DNA of 21,992 nt from a bacterium (GTDB taxonomy: Bacteria > Patescibacteria > JAEDAM01 > Absconditabacterales > Absconditicoccaceae). Position 1 is the first letter of the stretch. Each line of letters opens with the position of its first letter. Below are positions 1-9,379 of this stretch, in pieces. The notes below the pieces were generated by a model, which was not told the origin of the DNA, searched no databases, and worked only from the letters and a program-made list of their open reading frames with translations. A program made the translations under genes and the position numbers. The DNA lies in contig JAFRZH010000028.1 of the NCBI GenBank assembly GCA_017442645.1, forward strand, positions 1 to 21,992, in the 5' to 3' direction.

Positions 1-3
1 AAA

Positions 4-75
4 AAGAGAAAAAAATCTGAACAAAAAATAAAAAACGATTTATAAATAAAAATCAGACTTTTCTCTTCTTTTTTG
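4..75 (+). terminator. Inverted repeat, probable terminator of a gene left of the window
   Basis: The left arm at 4-20 (AAGAG, an A-run, TCTGA) pairs with the right arm at 53-67 (TCAGACTTTTCTCTT), apart from a bulge in the A-run. A run of T follows at 69-75. The loop of about 32 bases is AT-only and long for a classical terminator. Both arms carry the recurrent AAAA(G)TCTGA motif. No gene is seen in 1-194; the infB start follows. Confidence 0.45.
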
Positions 76-194
76 TAAAATTCATAAGAAAGAAACTTTA
101 TTTTCATTTTTTCATAATGAAAAAAGTCTGAATTTCTCTTGAAAAAACAATCTGCTTTATTACAAGTAAAATAACTTTATTTTTTCAAAAATGA

Positions 195-2651
195 ATGCCA
201 ACAATTGCTGCAAGTATCAAAAAATCATGAGTTTCTAAGGAAGATTTTGCTAAAGCTTACAAAAAAATAAGAGGAGAAGAACTTCCCAAAACTGGGAATA
301 TTACAGATGAAGAATTCGAAAAAATTTCCGAAGAAATAAAAAAAGATGGAAATCAAGGAGGCGGATTTTTAAAATCAGATGAAATTCTTTTTGGAGGAAA
401 GAGTTTTTTTTCAGGATTAGGATTTAAAGAAGAGAAAGAAGAAACAGAGAAAGTAGATTTAGATGAATATTTTGATTTAGGGAAAGAAGAAACTGAAGTT
501 ACTATGGTAGATCTCATTTCTTATAGCACAAAAAAGAGTCAAGAAAACGAAGAAAAAAAAGATAAGCTAAATAAACAAAAGAAAAATGAGAAAAAACCTG
601 AAACATATTCTCGCAACACCAAAGCTACAGGAAACATCAAAATCGAACAAAGTACCTATACTGCAAAAGAGAAAAATAAGTCTGAATGATCAAACTTTTT
701 CGAAGAACAAAGAAGAAAAAATGAAGAAAGAAGATTAGCTCAAGAAAATCAAAAATCTCAAAAAAATCCTCGTGGAGAAAAAGATTTCAAAAATAAACCA
801 GAAAAAGAAAATAATACTACTAAAGCTCCTTTTCAACCCAAAAAGAAAAAAGAAGCTACAACATCAGAAACCTTAGTAAAAAAATCTGAACTTTTTATGG
901 ACGATAAAATCACCGTAAAAGAATTTTCTGAAAAAATCGGAGTTCCTGTGACAGAAATTATCAAAGAACTCATGAAAAATAAAATTTTAACCAATATCAA
1001 TGCTTCATTGGATTTTGATACGGTTTCTTTGATTGCTGCAGAATTTGGAGTAGAAGTAAAGAAAAACGAAGTACAACTCGATATGGATAGTTTTATCAGT
1101 GGAGACCTTCAAAAAATTCTTGACCTTGATAAAGAATGTGATCATCTCATCGAAAGAGCCCCAGTCGTAACGGTAATGGGACATGTTGATCATGGAAAGA
1201 CTTCTCTTCTCGATTACCTTAGAAAAACAGGAGTAGCAGAAGGAGAAGCAGGAGGAATTACTCAGTCTATCGGTGCTTCTATGGTTGAATGTAAAGGAAA
1301 GAAAATCACCTTTATCGATACTCCAGGACACGAACTTTTTACCTCTTTGAGAGCGAGAGGAGCAAAACTTACGAATATCGCAGTGATCGTAGTTGCTGCT
1401 GATGATAGTGTTATGCCTCAGACTATCGAATCTATCAACCATGCCAAAGCGGCAGGAGTTCCTATCATTATTGCAATCACTAAAATCGATAAACCAGGGA
1501 AAAATACCGACCAAATTTTATCTGATATCGCTGCTCAAGGATTAACTCCTGAAGCTCGATGAGGAGAAACTCCTGTGATTGGAATCTCATCTAAAACAGG
1601 ACAAGGAATCGACGAACTTCTCGAACAAATTCTTCTCCAAGCAGAAATGCTCGAACTTAAATATAATCCAAACAGATCTGCAGTGGGAGTTGTAGTGGAT
1701 TCGTATAAAGATGAAAAACAAGGGGTGGTGACAAGTATGATTATCCTCACAGGAACTTTGCAAATGGGAAATATCGTTCTTGCTTACAATACTTATGGTA
1801 AAATCAAAAGAATGAATGACCGAAAAGGACATCCAGTGAAAAAAGTGACCGGAGGAGAACCTGTACAAGTGCTTGGATTCGCAGAACTTCCAGAAGCTGG
1901 TAGAATTGTCGAAGTAGTAAATAATGAAAAAGAAGCTCAAAAGAAAGTTGCTTTGATTCAATCTCAGAAAAAAGAGAAAAATGCTGAATGAGCAGTCCAA
2001 GAATTCCTTGCGAAACTCAAGAATGCCGAGAATAACAAAGTTTCAGAATTGCCACTTATTTTGAAAGCAGAAGGAGCCTCAAGTCTTGAAGCTTTGATTC
2101 AAGCAGTACAAACCCTTGAAATGCCTAAAAATGTTGCAATCAAAATCATCCATAGCGATGTAGGACAATTTTCTGAGAGTGACGTGTCTTTATCTCAGGT
2201 TTCTAAAGCTCTTTTGATTGGATTTAATGTCTCTATCAATAGTCTTTTGAAAAAGAAAGCAGAACAGCAAGGAGTTGAAATCAAATCTTTTGATATTATC
2301 TACGAATTAACAGAATATCTTTCAAATCTTCTTCAAGGAATGGTTGAAGTCGAACAAGAAGAAGTGACAATCGGGAAACTCGAGGTGAAAGGTATTTTCT
2401 ATACTTCTTCGAAAGAGATGACCATCGGAGGAATGGTGATTGAGGGTAAAGTAAAAAATAAAGTAAAATTCAGACTCCATAGAGGAGATGAAATTATTTC
2501 CAACGGAGCTATTCTTTCCCTCCAGAGAAATAAAGATCAAGTAAAAGAAGTAAATTCTGGAGATGAATGTGGAATGAAAGTCAAAGTAGGAAAGAAAATT
2601 CAAGAAGGAGATATTTTGGAATTTTATGAATTACAAGATAAAAAAGAGTAA
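195..2651 (+). CDS. infB: Translation initiation factor IF-2
   Basis: IF-2 is the GTPase that brings initiator fMet-tRNA to the 30S subunit and promotes 50S joining. The 818-residue reading contains four UGA codons (228, 687, 1560, 1989), read as Gly. Residues 1-234 are a charged, low-complexity arm, and an IF2_N-like domain follows at about 235-290. The GTPase domain shows G1 GHVDHGKT (329-336), G3 DTPGHE (375), G4 TKID (429, the Thr variant of NKxD) and G5 SSKTGQGID. Domain II and the C-terminal domains are complete. At 1557-1562 CGA-UGA precedes GET where the family has WGG(D/E)T, which supports CGA as Trp. The start is the ATG giving MPTIAAS. An in-frame ATG at 117 is possible, but its extension looks non-coding. 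There is no Shine-Dalgarno sequence. A hairpin terminator follows. Confidence 0.95.
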
Positions 2652-2654
2652 TTT

Positions 2655-2891
2655 CTACCACTCTTCTTCATCAGGGGAATCAGACTCCCCTATTTTTTTT
2701 CATTCAATAATATCTTGCTTTGTATCTGTAGTTTTCTTAGAAGTATTTTTCTTTGGAAAAAGATTTTTTTTTAGTTCAATGATTCACTTTTCCAAGAAAC
2801 CAGGCTTTTCTTCTTTTTCGATGTCTTTAGTATATTTTTCTCCCATAATCAATCCTATGAGTCGTTTATTAAGTTTCTTTTCAAGTGACAT
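2655..2891 (-). CDS. Small charged protein of unknown function
   Basis: An open frame of 78 residues runs from ATG at 2891 to TAG at 2655-2657, with two UGA codons read as Gly (EKG-IIEL and IEG-KKIG). The product is hydrophilic and rich in Lys and Glu, with no membrane segment or signal peptide, and ends in an acidic stretch (SPDEEEW). I do not recognise the family. It converges on infB with three bases between the stop codons, and the infB terminator hairpin lies inside its 3' coding end. It is the last gene after the methyltransferase on this strand (72-base gap). With only TAA and TAG as stops, a frame this long can occur by chance, so confidence is moderate. Confidence 0.5.
2673..2700 (+). 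terminator. Intrinsic terminator of infB
   Basis: A perfect 6-bp stem AGGGGA/TCCCCT (2673-2678 and 2686-2691) encloses the 7-base loop ATCAGAC and is followed by A and eight Ts. It lies 21 bases after the infB stop, within the 3' coding end of the convergent small gene. Confidence 0.85.
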
Positions 2892-2963
2892 GGGTTGTAG
2901 AAAAAATAAAATTAATCTTTTATCATTGTAAAAAAAACACATCAGAAAACAAGAAGTATTTTG

Positions 2964-3509
2964 CTATTTATAAAGCATTACAGCATCAAATCCCTGTTTA
3001 TTTTGGATGATTTTAAAAGGAATATGCTCCTTAAATTTGAAAGTATTGGAAATAATCACTGCATCTTCCTTTTTATTTTCAAAAACTCGATTCTCTATTT
3101 TTTCCATTTGTTCCGCTCGAAGATAGATATAAATATAATCATAGTCTTTTAGATTCGCTTTCAAAAAATCACTCTTTATAAGAGTAATATTTCAGATTTT
3201 TCCTCTTTTATTTAAAATTCTTCAAAGGGAAAGAGCGAATCGATTGATATCATATCCAGTTGCCTGTTTCAGATTAAATTCTTTCACAAAAAATCTTAAA
3301 GCCTTACCATCTCCACATCACAAATCTATTAATGTAGTATGAGGCTTAATTTCAAGAAATTTCATAAGATTCAAACTTCTATCGAAACTGGAAATATAAG
3401 GAGCTTTCTTTTTTTTAAAAAAAAGAGGAGTTAAAAAATAAAAGTAAAGAAAGAGAAGTCCTAGTACAATTAAGCCTCATATTCATAAGACAAGATATTC
3501 TTTATACAT
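2964..3509 (-). CDS. Membrane-anchored class I SAM-dependent methyltransferase, FAM173-like
   Basis: The 181-residue reading has five UGA-glycines. A hydrophobic N-terminal segment (about residues 5-27, LVLGIGGLIVLGLLFLYFYF) is a likely membrane anchor. SAM motif I is DLGCGDGK (62-69), with its first Gly from UGA. ATGYDIN follows as the acidic motif II region, then SDFLKANLKDYDYIYIYL and AEQMEKIENRVF. The pattern of a GYxxN motif, a D-F/L-W/K-like segment and a YLxxxxMEK segment resembles the FAM173/ATPSCKMT lysine methyltransferase family, which in eukaryotes modifies ATP synthase subunit c. The substrate here is unknown. Three CGA codons occur (3242, 3119, 3089) and may be Trp. The start is ATG at 3509; a 201-base TTG-initiated ORF within it is only the UGA-free 3' part. 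Confidence 0.75.
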
Positions 3510-3813
3510 AAAACATTTTTAAAAATAAATCGTATCATAATAATAGTGATTTTGTATTGAGATGCAATTCTTGATAAGATTATCTTTTTTTTAGTAAAAT
3601 TTCTCTTGTTTTTCTGCTCATTTTCTCTATCAATATAAAAGGACTAAATAGTTCGTGAATAGTAAGTATTATTTTCTTTACACAACGATTTAGGGAGACG
3701 GTATAATCTTTCCTAGAAAGATTCGAGCTACCCACTTTAAAATTTCGTTGGAAAATCTTTCATTTGCGGCTATTTGGTTTTTTAGAAAATTTTAAAATCC
3801 CATATAAAATCCT
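3510..3813. other. Intergenic region between divergent genes, with a candidate structured RNA element
   Basis: This 304-base AT-rich gap separates the methyltransferase (-) from the RNHCP gene (+). I see no convincing coding frame. Bases 3683-3750 can fold: the closing stem is CAACGA/TCGTTG, then GGG/CCC, then an apical hairpin AATCTTT-CCTAG-AAAGATT (7 bp). It matches no riboswitch or tRNA that I recognise, and the strand is undecided. A TATAAA sequence ends about six bases before the RNHCP ATG, which would fit a leaderless transcript, but no matching -35 box is clear. Confidence 0.4.
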
Positions 3814-4122
3814 ATGAAAAAAATCAATGAAAGCTTTACTTGTATTCATTGCGGACAGTTTGTCCCTTTAGCGCCCAAAACTTGTAGAAATCATTGTCCA
3901 AAATGTTTTTGTTCACTCCATTTAGATGATAAGATTCCAGGAGATAGAACAAGTACTTGTAAAGGGAAAATGTTTCCCATCAATTACGAAATAAAAAATG
4001 GAGAATTTAAAATTCTTTTTCAATGTGAAACCTGTGGAAAATTACACTGGAATAAAAAAGCAGAAGACGATGAAATTGATACCCTTTTAAAAATAGTACA
4101 AGAAAAAAGAATTAATCCATAA
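3814..4122 (+). CDS. RNHCP domain-containing zinc-ribbon protein
   Basis: The 102-residue protein carries the signature that names the RNHCP family: FTCIHCG near the N-terminus, then RNHCPKC and later CETCGKLHW. These CxxC pairs look like zinc-binding knuckles. The family is small and cytosolic with no established function. No UGA codon is used and the frame is complete under any code. The start ATG has no Shine-Dalgarno sequence, and an AT-rich -10-like TATAAA lies just upstream. The last 11 bases overlap the 3' end of the convergent sortase gene. Confidence 0.85.
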   Translation: MKKINESFTCIHCGQFVPLAPKTCRNHCPKCFCSLHLDDKIPGDRTSTCKGKMFPINYEIKNGEFKILFQCETCGKLHWNKKAEDDEIDTLLKIVQEKRINP

Positions 4123-4948
4123 TTCTCTTTGCAAAAACCATCATTCTCTTATCCGTTCTTCAAATAGGATAACATCCCATAAGAACGAGATACTCCTCAT
4201 CTTTATGAGCATAAGAAAGATAAGTTTCATTAACTTTTTTAGGAGTAACAACAACCGTTTCTACAACTTCATACTGATAAAGTTTTCCCTCTCGGACCAA
4301 TTCAATAGTATTTCATTTACGAAGAGAAGGAATATTACGAAAAATAGTCCCATAAGGATTCTTTTCTCGATACTCTTGAGAAGTATGTCAAAAAAGGAAA
4401 ACCGTTCCTTTCTCTCCAGGATTTGCACTTCATGGATATTTTACGACTCCATTTTTAAGTTCCTCCGAGAAAACGCCTTTTTCTCATGCATCTTTCAATT
4501 CAGCTTCCACAATAGGAGCACTAAGACTAATTTCTTCACTAATAAGTCTATTGGTTGGAGGAAGAATATTAAACTCAAAATCATAAGTATCAAGTTTTGA
4601 TCTAAGATATTTTTGTATTTCTTCAGCGGGAGCTTTTTCATTGGAAACGATTCCTTCATATTGAGAAATCAAATTTTGAATATTTTCTTCTCTCTTCTCC
4701 TTTAGAAGAATCATTTGTTCAGAAGTTTGTTCTTTTAAGGTAGAAATAATACTATTTTTAGCACTAGAATGATGAACAGCATCTGAAAAAGAATCTTTCA
4801 TCAATTGTGCGTTAGTAATAAAATAGGTTCCACAAAAAATAAAAAGAAAAATAATCAAAAAAACTTTCAGTTCATTCAAAACTTTTTTAAAAGAAAAAGT
4901 TTTGGTATGTTGCATTTGATATTCTAAATCTTCCAAAGTTTGATACAT
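4112..4948 (-). CDS. Sortase family transpeptidase
   Basis: Sortases cleave a C-terminal sorting signal and attach surface proteins to the envelope or polymerise pilin. The 278-residue product has one membrane segment (about 32-50), an extracytoplasmic region of predicted helix, then the catalytic barrel: GHTS with His188, NPYGTIF, and MGCYPIGRTDKR with Cys259 and probable catalytic Arg268. Five UGA codons encode Gly, including those in GHTS and CYPIG, so only the N-terminal half is open under the standard code. A CGA codon precedes EKNPYG (4369-4367), where sortases often have Trp. The start chosen is ATG 4948 (MYQTLED); a GTG at 4963 is in frame. No LPxTG-type substrate is seen in the window. 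Class not assigned. Confidence 0.85.
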
Positions 4949-5006
4949 AAGAAACAAAAACACAAAATAAAATCCATCTTTATTTTACACAGAAAAAAAA
5001 TAAAAG

Positions 5007-5045
5007 AAAAAAAGTCTGACTCTTTTAAAAAAGAAAAGTTGACTT
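5007..5045. repeat. Inverted repeat carrying the AAAAGTCTGAC motif
   Basis: AAAAAGTC near 5009-5016 pairs with GACTTTTT near 5041-5048, and the inner bases are partly complementary (CTTTT/AAAAG). It lies between the divergent sortase and SbcC-like genes, so a terminator role for neighbouring genes is unlikely; upstream control or an uptake-type repeat are alternatives. Arm edges are approximate. Confidence 0.4.
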
Positions 5046-5082
5046 TTTAAGAAAAACCTTTTTATCTTCATTGGAAATAAAA

Positions 5083-7656
5083 ATGCAGAGTGTACCAAAT
5101 CTTATTGCAATTTATTATCAAAATATTGGTCCTTTTCAAAAATCCTGTTCCCTTCTCTTCGATGAGGGGAAATATTTGATCAAAGCACCTATTGGAAGTG
5201 GAAAATCCTTTCTCTTTTTTGATGGTCCAACCTATGCTCTCTACGGAAGTACAGGAGATAAAAAGACAACAGGGAGTAAAGGAAGAGATATTCTAAATAA
5301 AAGAAGCTCTCAGGGAGAAATATCACTCCTTTTTGAAGTAGATTCCTTTTACTATCTCATCAAAAGGAAAATCTCTCGTAAAAAAATTCAGTCATCTTCT
5401 GCTTCTACATTCTATAAAGTCCATTACCTCGGAGAAAATATCCTACAAGATATTAGAAAAAAAATCCAAAAATCTGATATTCTCTTGCGAGATTACAATA
5501 TTATTGAAGAAATCAGTCATTTTAACGATCTTTTCTCGTTCGAACAAGTTTCATTCAAAAACGAAACAGATTTACAAAATAATCTCAATGCAAACCTCCT
5601 TCTAGATAAAACCGTTTTTTTAAACACTATTTTTCTCCTTCAAGACTCTAAAAATGTTTTCGAATGCGATCCTCAAGAAAGAATTCTCATTTTAAAAAAT
5701 GTCTTCTGACTTATGGGAATTGATGCGGGAAAAGAGATTTTATCTGATGAAAAAAGAAACCTTGAATCCAAGAAGAAAGTTCTCGGAGACTTTGAAAAAG
5801 AGAATGAAAAGCTCACCTGACAGTTAAAGAATCTCTACAAAAGCTATAATGATTTAAAAAAATGTGATTATTTAAAAGATACATTTTGAGACAGTGAAGA
5901 TTTTTTCGATGAAATAGAAGAATTTATCGATAAAATTGCATTGGATAATTTTTCAATTTCAAAACTCGATAAAAATATTTTCCTCAATATCAAAAAAATA
6001 ATTGGAGAAAAAAATAAAGATTTTCAAGCACTTTTAACAGCAAAAAAACTCCTCACAGAACAATACACAAGCCAAAAACTAGGGCTTCAAACCAATCAAG
6101 AAGAACAAAAAAGGAATACCCTTTTGCTTGAAGATCTAAAAAATAAAATCAAAGAATTTGATGAACATAAAATTGAAAAAGCAAAACAAGAAAGAGATCA
6201 GATTTTTTCCTCCTTTTCTCAAATTGATAAAACGGTAAATTACGCTCTTTTCAATAAAGCAACCCAAAACAATACATTTAAACGAGAAGAAAATGAAGCC
6301 CCTCAACAAATCCAAAATTTTGAAGAAGCACGATTATTTTTAGAAAAATGTGCAGAAAAAGGGAAACATACCAAACAAGAAATTACTCACCTCCAAGACC
6401 TCCAAAAGCAAAACCAAGAAAAACAACAATTTTGGAATGAAAAACAAAAAGGTGAATTAGAAAATCTCAAAGAAAAACAAAAACTTTTACAACAAGCCGT
6501 AGATGAAGCGAGACAAAATTACAAAAATTGCAGTACCAATATCGATAATGAAAAACTTTTTTCATGTGACAAGATACAGGGAAACTGTCCTTATATCACA
6601 TTGATAAATAAAAAACATTTCGAAGAAAGGGAAAAAGAACAACAAAAATTTTTAGAAATTTTAGAACAAAAAGAAAAAGAACTCAAAGAATTTAATTTCA
6701 CAGAAAAATTTCAAAAAAAAGAAGAAGAAAAATCTGATTACGATTTTGAGAAGAAACATCAAGAACTCAGTGAAAAAATCAAAAATTCCGAGAAACTTTG
6801 TGAAGATTTGAGAGATTTTCTCTTACAAGCACAATACTCAGAGATGAAACAAAAAAACGAAGAAAGAAGTAACATGTTTAAAGAATTTCAAATCAAAGAT
6901 AAAATTTTTAACCAATTATTTGAAGAAAAAGAGAAAATCCAAAAATATCAACAAGAAATAATTGCAGGAGAAACGAAACTTGAAAATCTAAAAAAGCAAG
7001 AAGAAGAACTCCAACAACAATTTCAAAAAACGCAGGAACAATTACAAAAACAAGAAGAAGAACTTCAAAAGATATCCTCTCAATCTTTAGAAAAAAATAA
7101 TCTAGAAATAGAAAATTTTTTAAAAAGTTATGAAAATATCGAATGACTCCTAGCAGATTTTTTCGAAAAAAAACAAACCATCAAACAAGTTGAAGAAAGA
7201 CTCGAAAAAATCAAAAATCTCTACAACATTCTCAATTCAGAATTGGTAGTTTATTCTTTTCAAAATTTTCTTCCTGTTTTAACAGAACATATCAATATTC
7301 TCTTATCAAGTATTGTTTCTTTTTCTCTCAATATGAAACCAGAACCTAAAACAAATGGAGATCTAGAATTAAAAATTCTTTTCAATGATGAAAAAGGAGA
7401 AAGAGACGTTTCAAGCCTAAGCTGAGGACAAAAAACAGTATTAAAACTTGTGCGAATGCTCGCGATTTCTAGCTATTTAAAGACTCCCCTCCTCTTTTTA
7501 GATGAAACCATCAATAATCTTGACGGAGAAGCTGTTTCTCGCGTTGCAACTTTAATAAATAACTTTGTAAAAAGTAATACGATAAAATTTTATACAATTA
7601 CCCACAATAGTGAAATCCAAGCAATGAACATTTGGGATCAAACCATACATTTTTAA
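5083..7656 (+). CDS. SbcC/Rad50-like coiled-coil ATPase
   Basis: The 857-residue SMC/Rad50-type protein probably acts in DNA end processing or repair. The N-terminal ATPase half has P-loop APIGSGKS (35-42). Long Lys/Glu/Gln-rich coiled coils follow, interrupted near the middle by FSCDKIQGNCPY (Cys495 and Cys502). This sits where Rad50 has its CxxC zinc hook but has six residues between the cysteines. The C-terminal half has LSGGQ (779-783, first Gly from UGA), Walker B LLFLDETINNLD (Asp807, Glu808) and an H-loop ITHNSE. There are five UGA codons (5707, 5818, 5887, 7144, 7423). The start is ATG 5083; an upstream TTG at 5071 is also in frame. No SbcD/Mre11 nuclease gene is in the window. It could be a distinct CPR RecN/SbcC relative. 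Confidence 0.85.
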
Positions 7657-7690
7657 TTAACTTCCTAAAAAAGCAGAAGTTAAAATTTTC
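7657..7690. terminator. Hairpin at the convergent 3' ends of the SbcC-like and pilin-like genes
   Basis: A perfect 8-bp inverted repeat TTAACTTC/GAAGTTAA (7657-7664 and 7676-7683) with an 11-base loop is followed on the plus strand by AATTTTC. It starts one base after the SbcC-like stop codon and overlaps the last codons of the opposite gene. The T-tract is weak, so efficiency is uncertain. Confidence 0.5.
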
Positions 7691-8196
7691 ATAATTGCAT
7701 AAGAAAACGTAATAATCACAACACCAATAATAGCATTTTTGATAGCACTCGATCCTTGTGAAGGACCACTGTTATGAAAAATTGCAACTGCATAACAATA
7801 TCATGCATAGAGAATCATAACTGCCCCAATAAGAATTCATACCTGAGAAATAAATCTAATAAGATAAATAAGATACTCTAAAATAGAATCCCAATTAATA
7901 ACTCATGCAGCCATTTTTTCTTCTAAAGAATACTTATCACTACCAGCAATTTGCTGATATCTCTCCATAACACTACTTCAACTATCTACTTCATCAGAAT
8001 CCACTTCTTCTCAAACAATTTTTTCCGTAGCTCAAGAATATTCTTTTCCATTACTCACAATTTTTGTAATTTTTTGAATATTGGTTTTATTGGTAACTTC
8101 AGGAAGAATATGAAATTGATTTTTCACATCAGCATAAACTCCCAAAGAGTAAAATGCCATACAAAAAAGCAATCAAGTTAAAAGAAATTTTTTCAT
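7657..8196 (-). CDS. Small secreted two-helix membrane protein, VirB2/TrbC-like pilin candidate
   Basis: The 179-residue reading uses seven UGA codons as Gly, so no long frame exists under the standard code. An N-terminal signal peptide (MKKFLLTGLLFCMAF...VYA, cut near residue 22) is followed by a polar region rich in Ser, Glu and Asp. Two hydrophobic helices lie at about 112-134 and 150-172, joined by a short polar loop (HNSGPSQGSSAIKNA). This layout matches the VirB2/TrbC pilin family, common in CPR genomes, although no sequence motif proves it. It lies 27 bases after the secreted protein at 8224-9177 in the same direction and is probably co-transcribed with it. It could instead be an uncharacterised membrane protein. 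Confidence 0.6.
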
Positions 8197-8223
8197 ATTT
8201 CTAGACAAAAAGGATAAAAAGAG

Positions 8224-9177
8224 TTATTTGCAATTTGGAGTAATTTTCTGAGAAAGTTTCATGATATTACCAAAAGAATCAGAAATTTTGATAAGAGTTT
8301 TCGAAAGATTCTCATTTCTCAATTTTATATAAGAAAGATTATTTTGAGTTCGGGTTTGAAAATATCTCAAATTACTTGAAACCTTCGTATAAATAAAATC
8401 AGAAATATTCCCCCCAATTCTTTCTTCTACCACAGATACACACTTATTTTGAACTGATTCACGAGTGATATCATCAAAATCTTTAGCCGCTCAATTTGAT
8501 AAAAAATAGAAAAAAGAAGCCAGATTACAAACATTAGTATATCTATCCAATAACGTTACCCCCGAAGAACTATAATTCGACAGAATTGTTTGATTATTTC
8601 GCTGCCCTCCATCTCCACTCCAAAAATAATAAATTTTATCTTCTACCGAAGGGTTATTCAAATACCCTAAAAGTACTCCTGTAGTAGGAGTCCAATATTG
8701 TTGATAAAGCCTATCTATTTCACTATTAGATTGTCCTTCTTTTTTTTCCTTAATTTCCTTCAATTGAGTATATCGCTCTAAAGCAATCGGATCCGGTTGT
8801 ACTTCATCCTTATATACTGCTTTACCGTCCAATTTTCTCATTAAAATATCAAAAAAATGATCAAAAATAAAGAAAGATTCAGGTACTTGATCTTTTTCAA
8901 GGTGGTCAGGATTATTTGTACAGATTTCTCCATGATTTTTCTGAAAATTTTCATTTCGACAACATATGGTCTGAAGATTCAAAAAAGCTCTTTGATATTC
9001 CTTTTCAGAAAGAACTTTTTCTAAAACATGAGCATGTTTTTCATTTGCATTTTGATAAGAGGTTAACCAAATTCAGGAATAAAGAGCCAAATCACAATTC
9101 CCCAATTTTTCTTCAGCAAAAACACTCCCAAAAAAGGTTCCCAAAAGAATAAAAATGAAAACAAATATTTTTTTCAT
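8224..9177 (-). CDS. Secreted protein of unknown function
   Basis: The 317-residue protein has a clear signal peptide (MKKIFVFIFILLGTFFGSVFA, cut before EEK) and no further membrane segment. Cysteines occur at NCDL, TICC, EICT, NVCN, NKCV and the C-terminal PNCK, compatible with disulfides outside the cytoplasm. Two UGA codons are read as Gly. The middle section is acidic and Gln-rich, and the last 80 residues look helical. I do not recognise a family. It is the first gene after a sigma70-like promoter (9221-9249) and is followed by the VirB2-like gene, so the two may form one surface system. Confidence 0.7.
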
Positions 9178-9220
9178 GAATCTTACAAAAATAAAAAAAC
9201 TTTAATATAAAACTTTATTC

Positions 9221-9249
9221 ATTATAAGACTTTTATTCTTTTTTTTCAA
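9221..9249 (-). promoter_or_regulatory. Sigma70-like promoter of the secreted-protein/pilin-like operon
   Basis: Read on the minus strand, TTGAAA (9249-9244) and a perfect TATAAT (9226-9221) are separated by 17 bases. Transcription would start near 9214, about 37 bases before the ATG at 9177. It is about 65 bases from the divergent pilus promoter, so the intergenic region 9178-9379 serves both operons. Confidence 0.7.
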
Positions 9250-9315
9250 ATTTCTCCAACAATTTATCAAAATCTTTACAAAAATCTCTACAAAATCTTT
9301 AGAAGATGTGAAAAT

Positions 9316-9344
9316 TTGCTTTTTTTTATCGTTTCCAATATAAT
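9316..9344 (+). promoter_or_regulatory. Sigma70-like promoter of the type IV pilus operon
   Basis: TTGCTT (9316-9321) and a perfect TATAAT (9339-9344) are separated by 17 bases. Transcription would start near 9351, about 29 bases before the first ATG at 9380. No Shine-Dalgarno sequence lies between. Confidence 0.7.
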
Positions 9345-9379
9345 CAAGTATCTTTTATTTTAGAACTTACAGACCTATT

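Noticed and set aside
117..194. infB starting at ATG 117
   Set aside because: The extension (ICFITSKITLFFQKG) is unlike an IF-2 N-terminus and lies in motif-bearing AT-rich sequence; ATG 195 gives a sensible charged arm. Not fully excluded.
1005..2603. Minus-strand open frames across infB
   Set aside because: They are antisense shadows of a strongly conserved plus-strand gene and resemble nothing.
897..2651. infB, sbcC-like, pilC, PLD and helicase genes as frameshifted pseudogenes
   Set aside because: All interruptions are UGA, the pieces share one frame, and homology continues across them with Gly at the site, so this is recoding and not decay.
3683..3750. tRNA gene in the 3510-3813 gap (GATTCGAG resembles a T-loop)
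   Set aside because: No acceptor, D-arm or anticodon arm of correct lengths can be formed on either strand.
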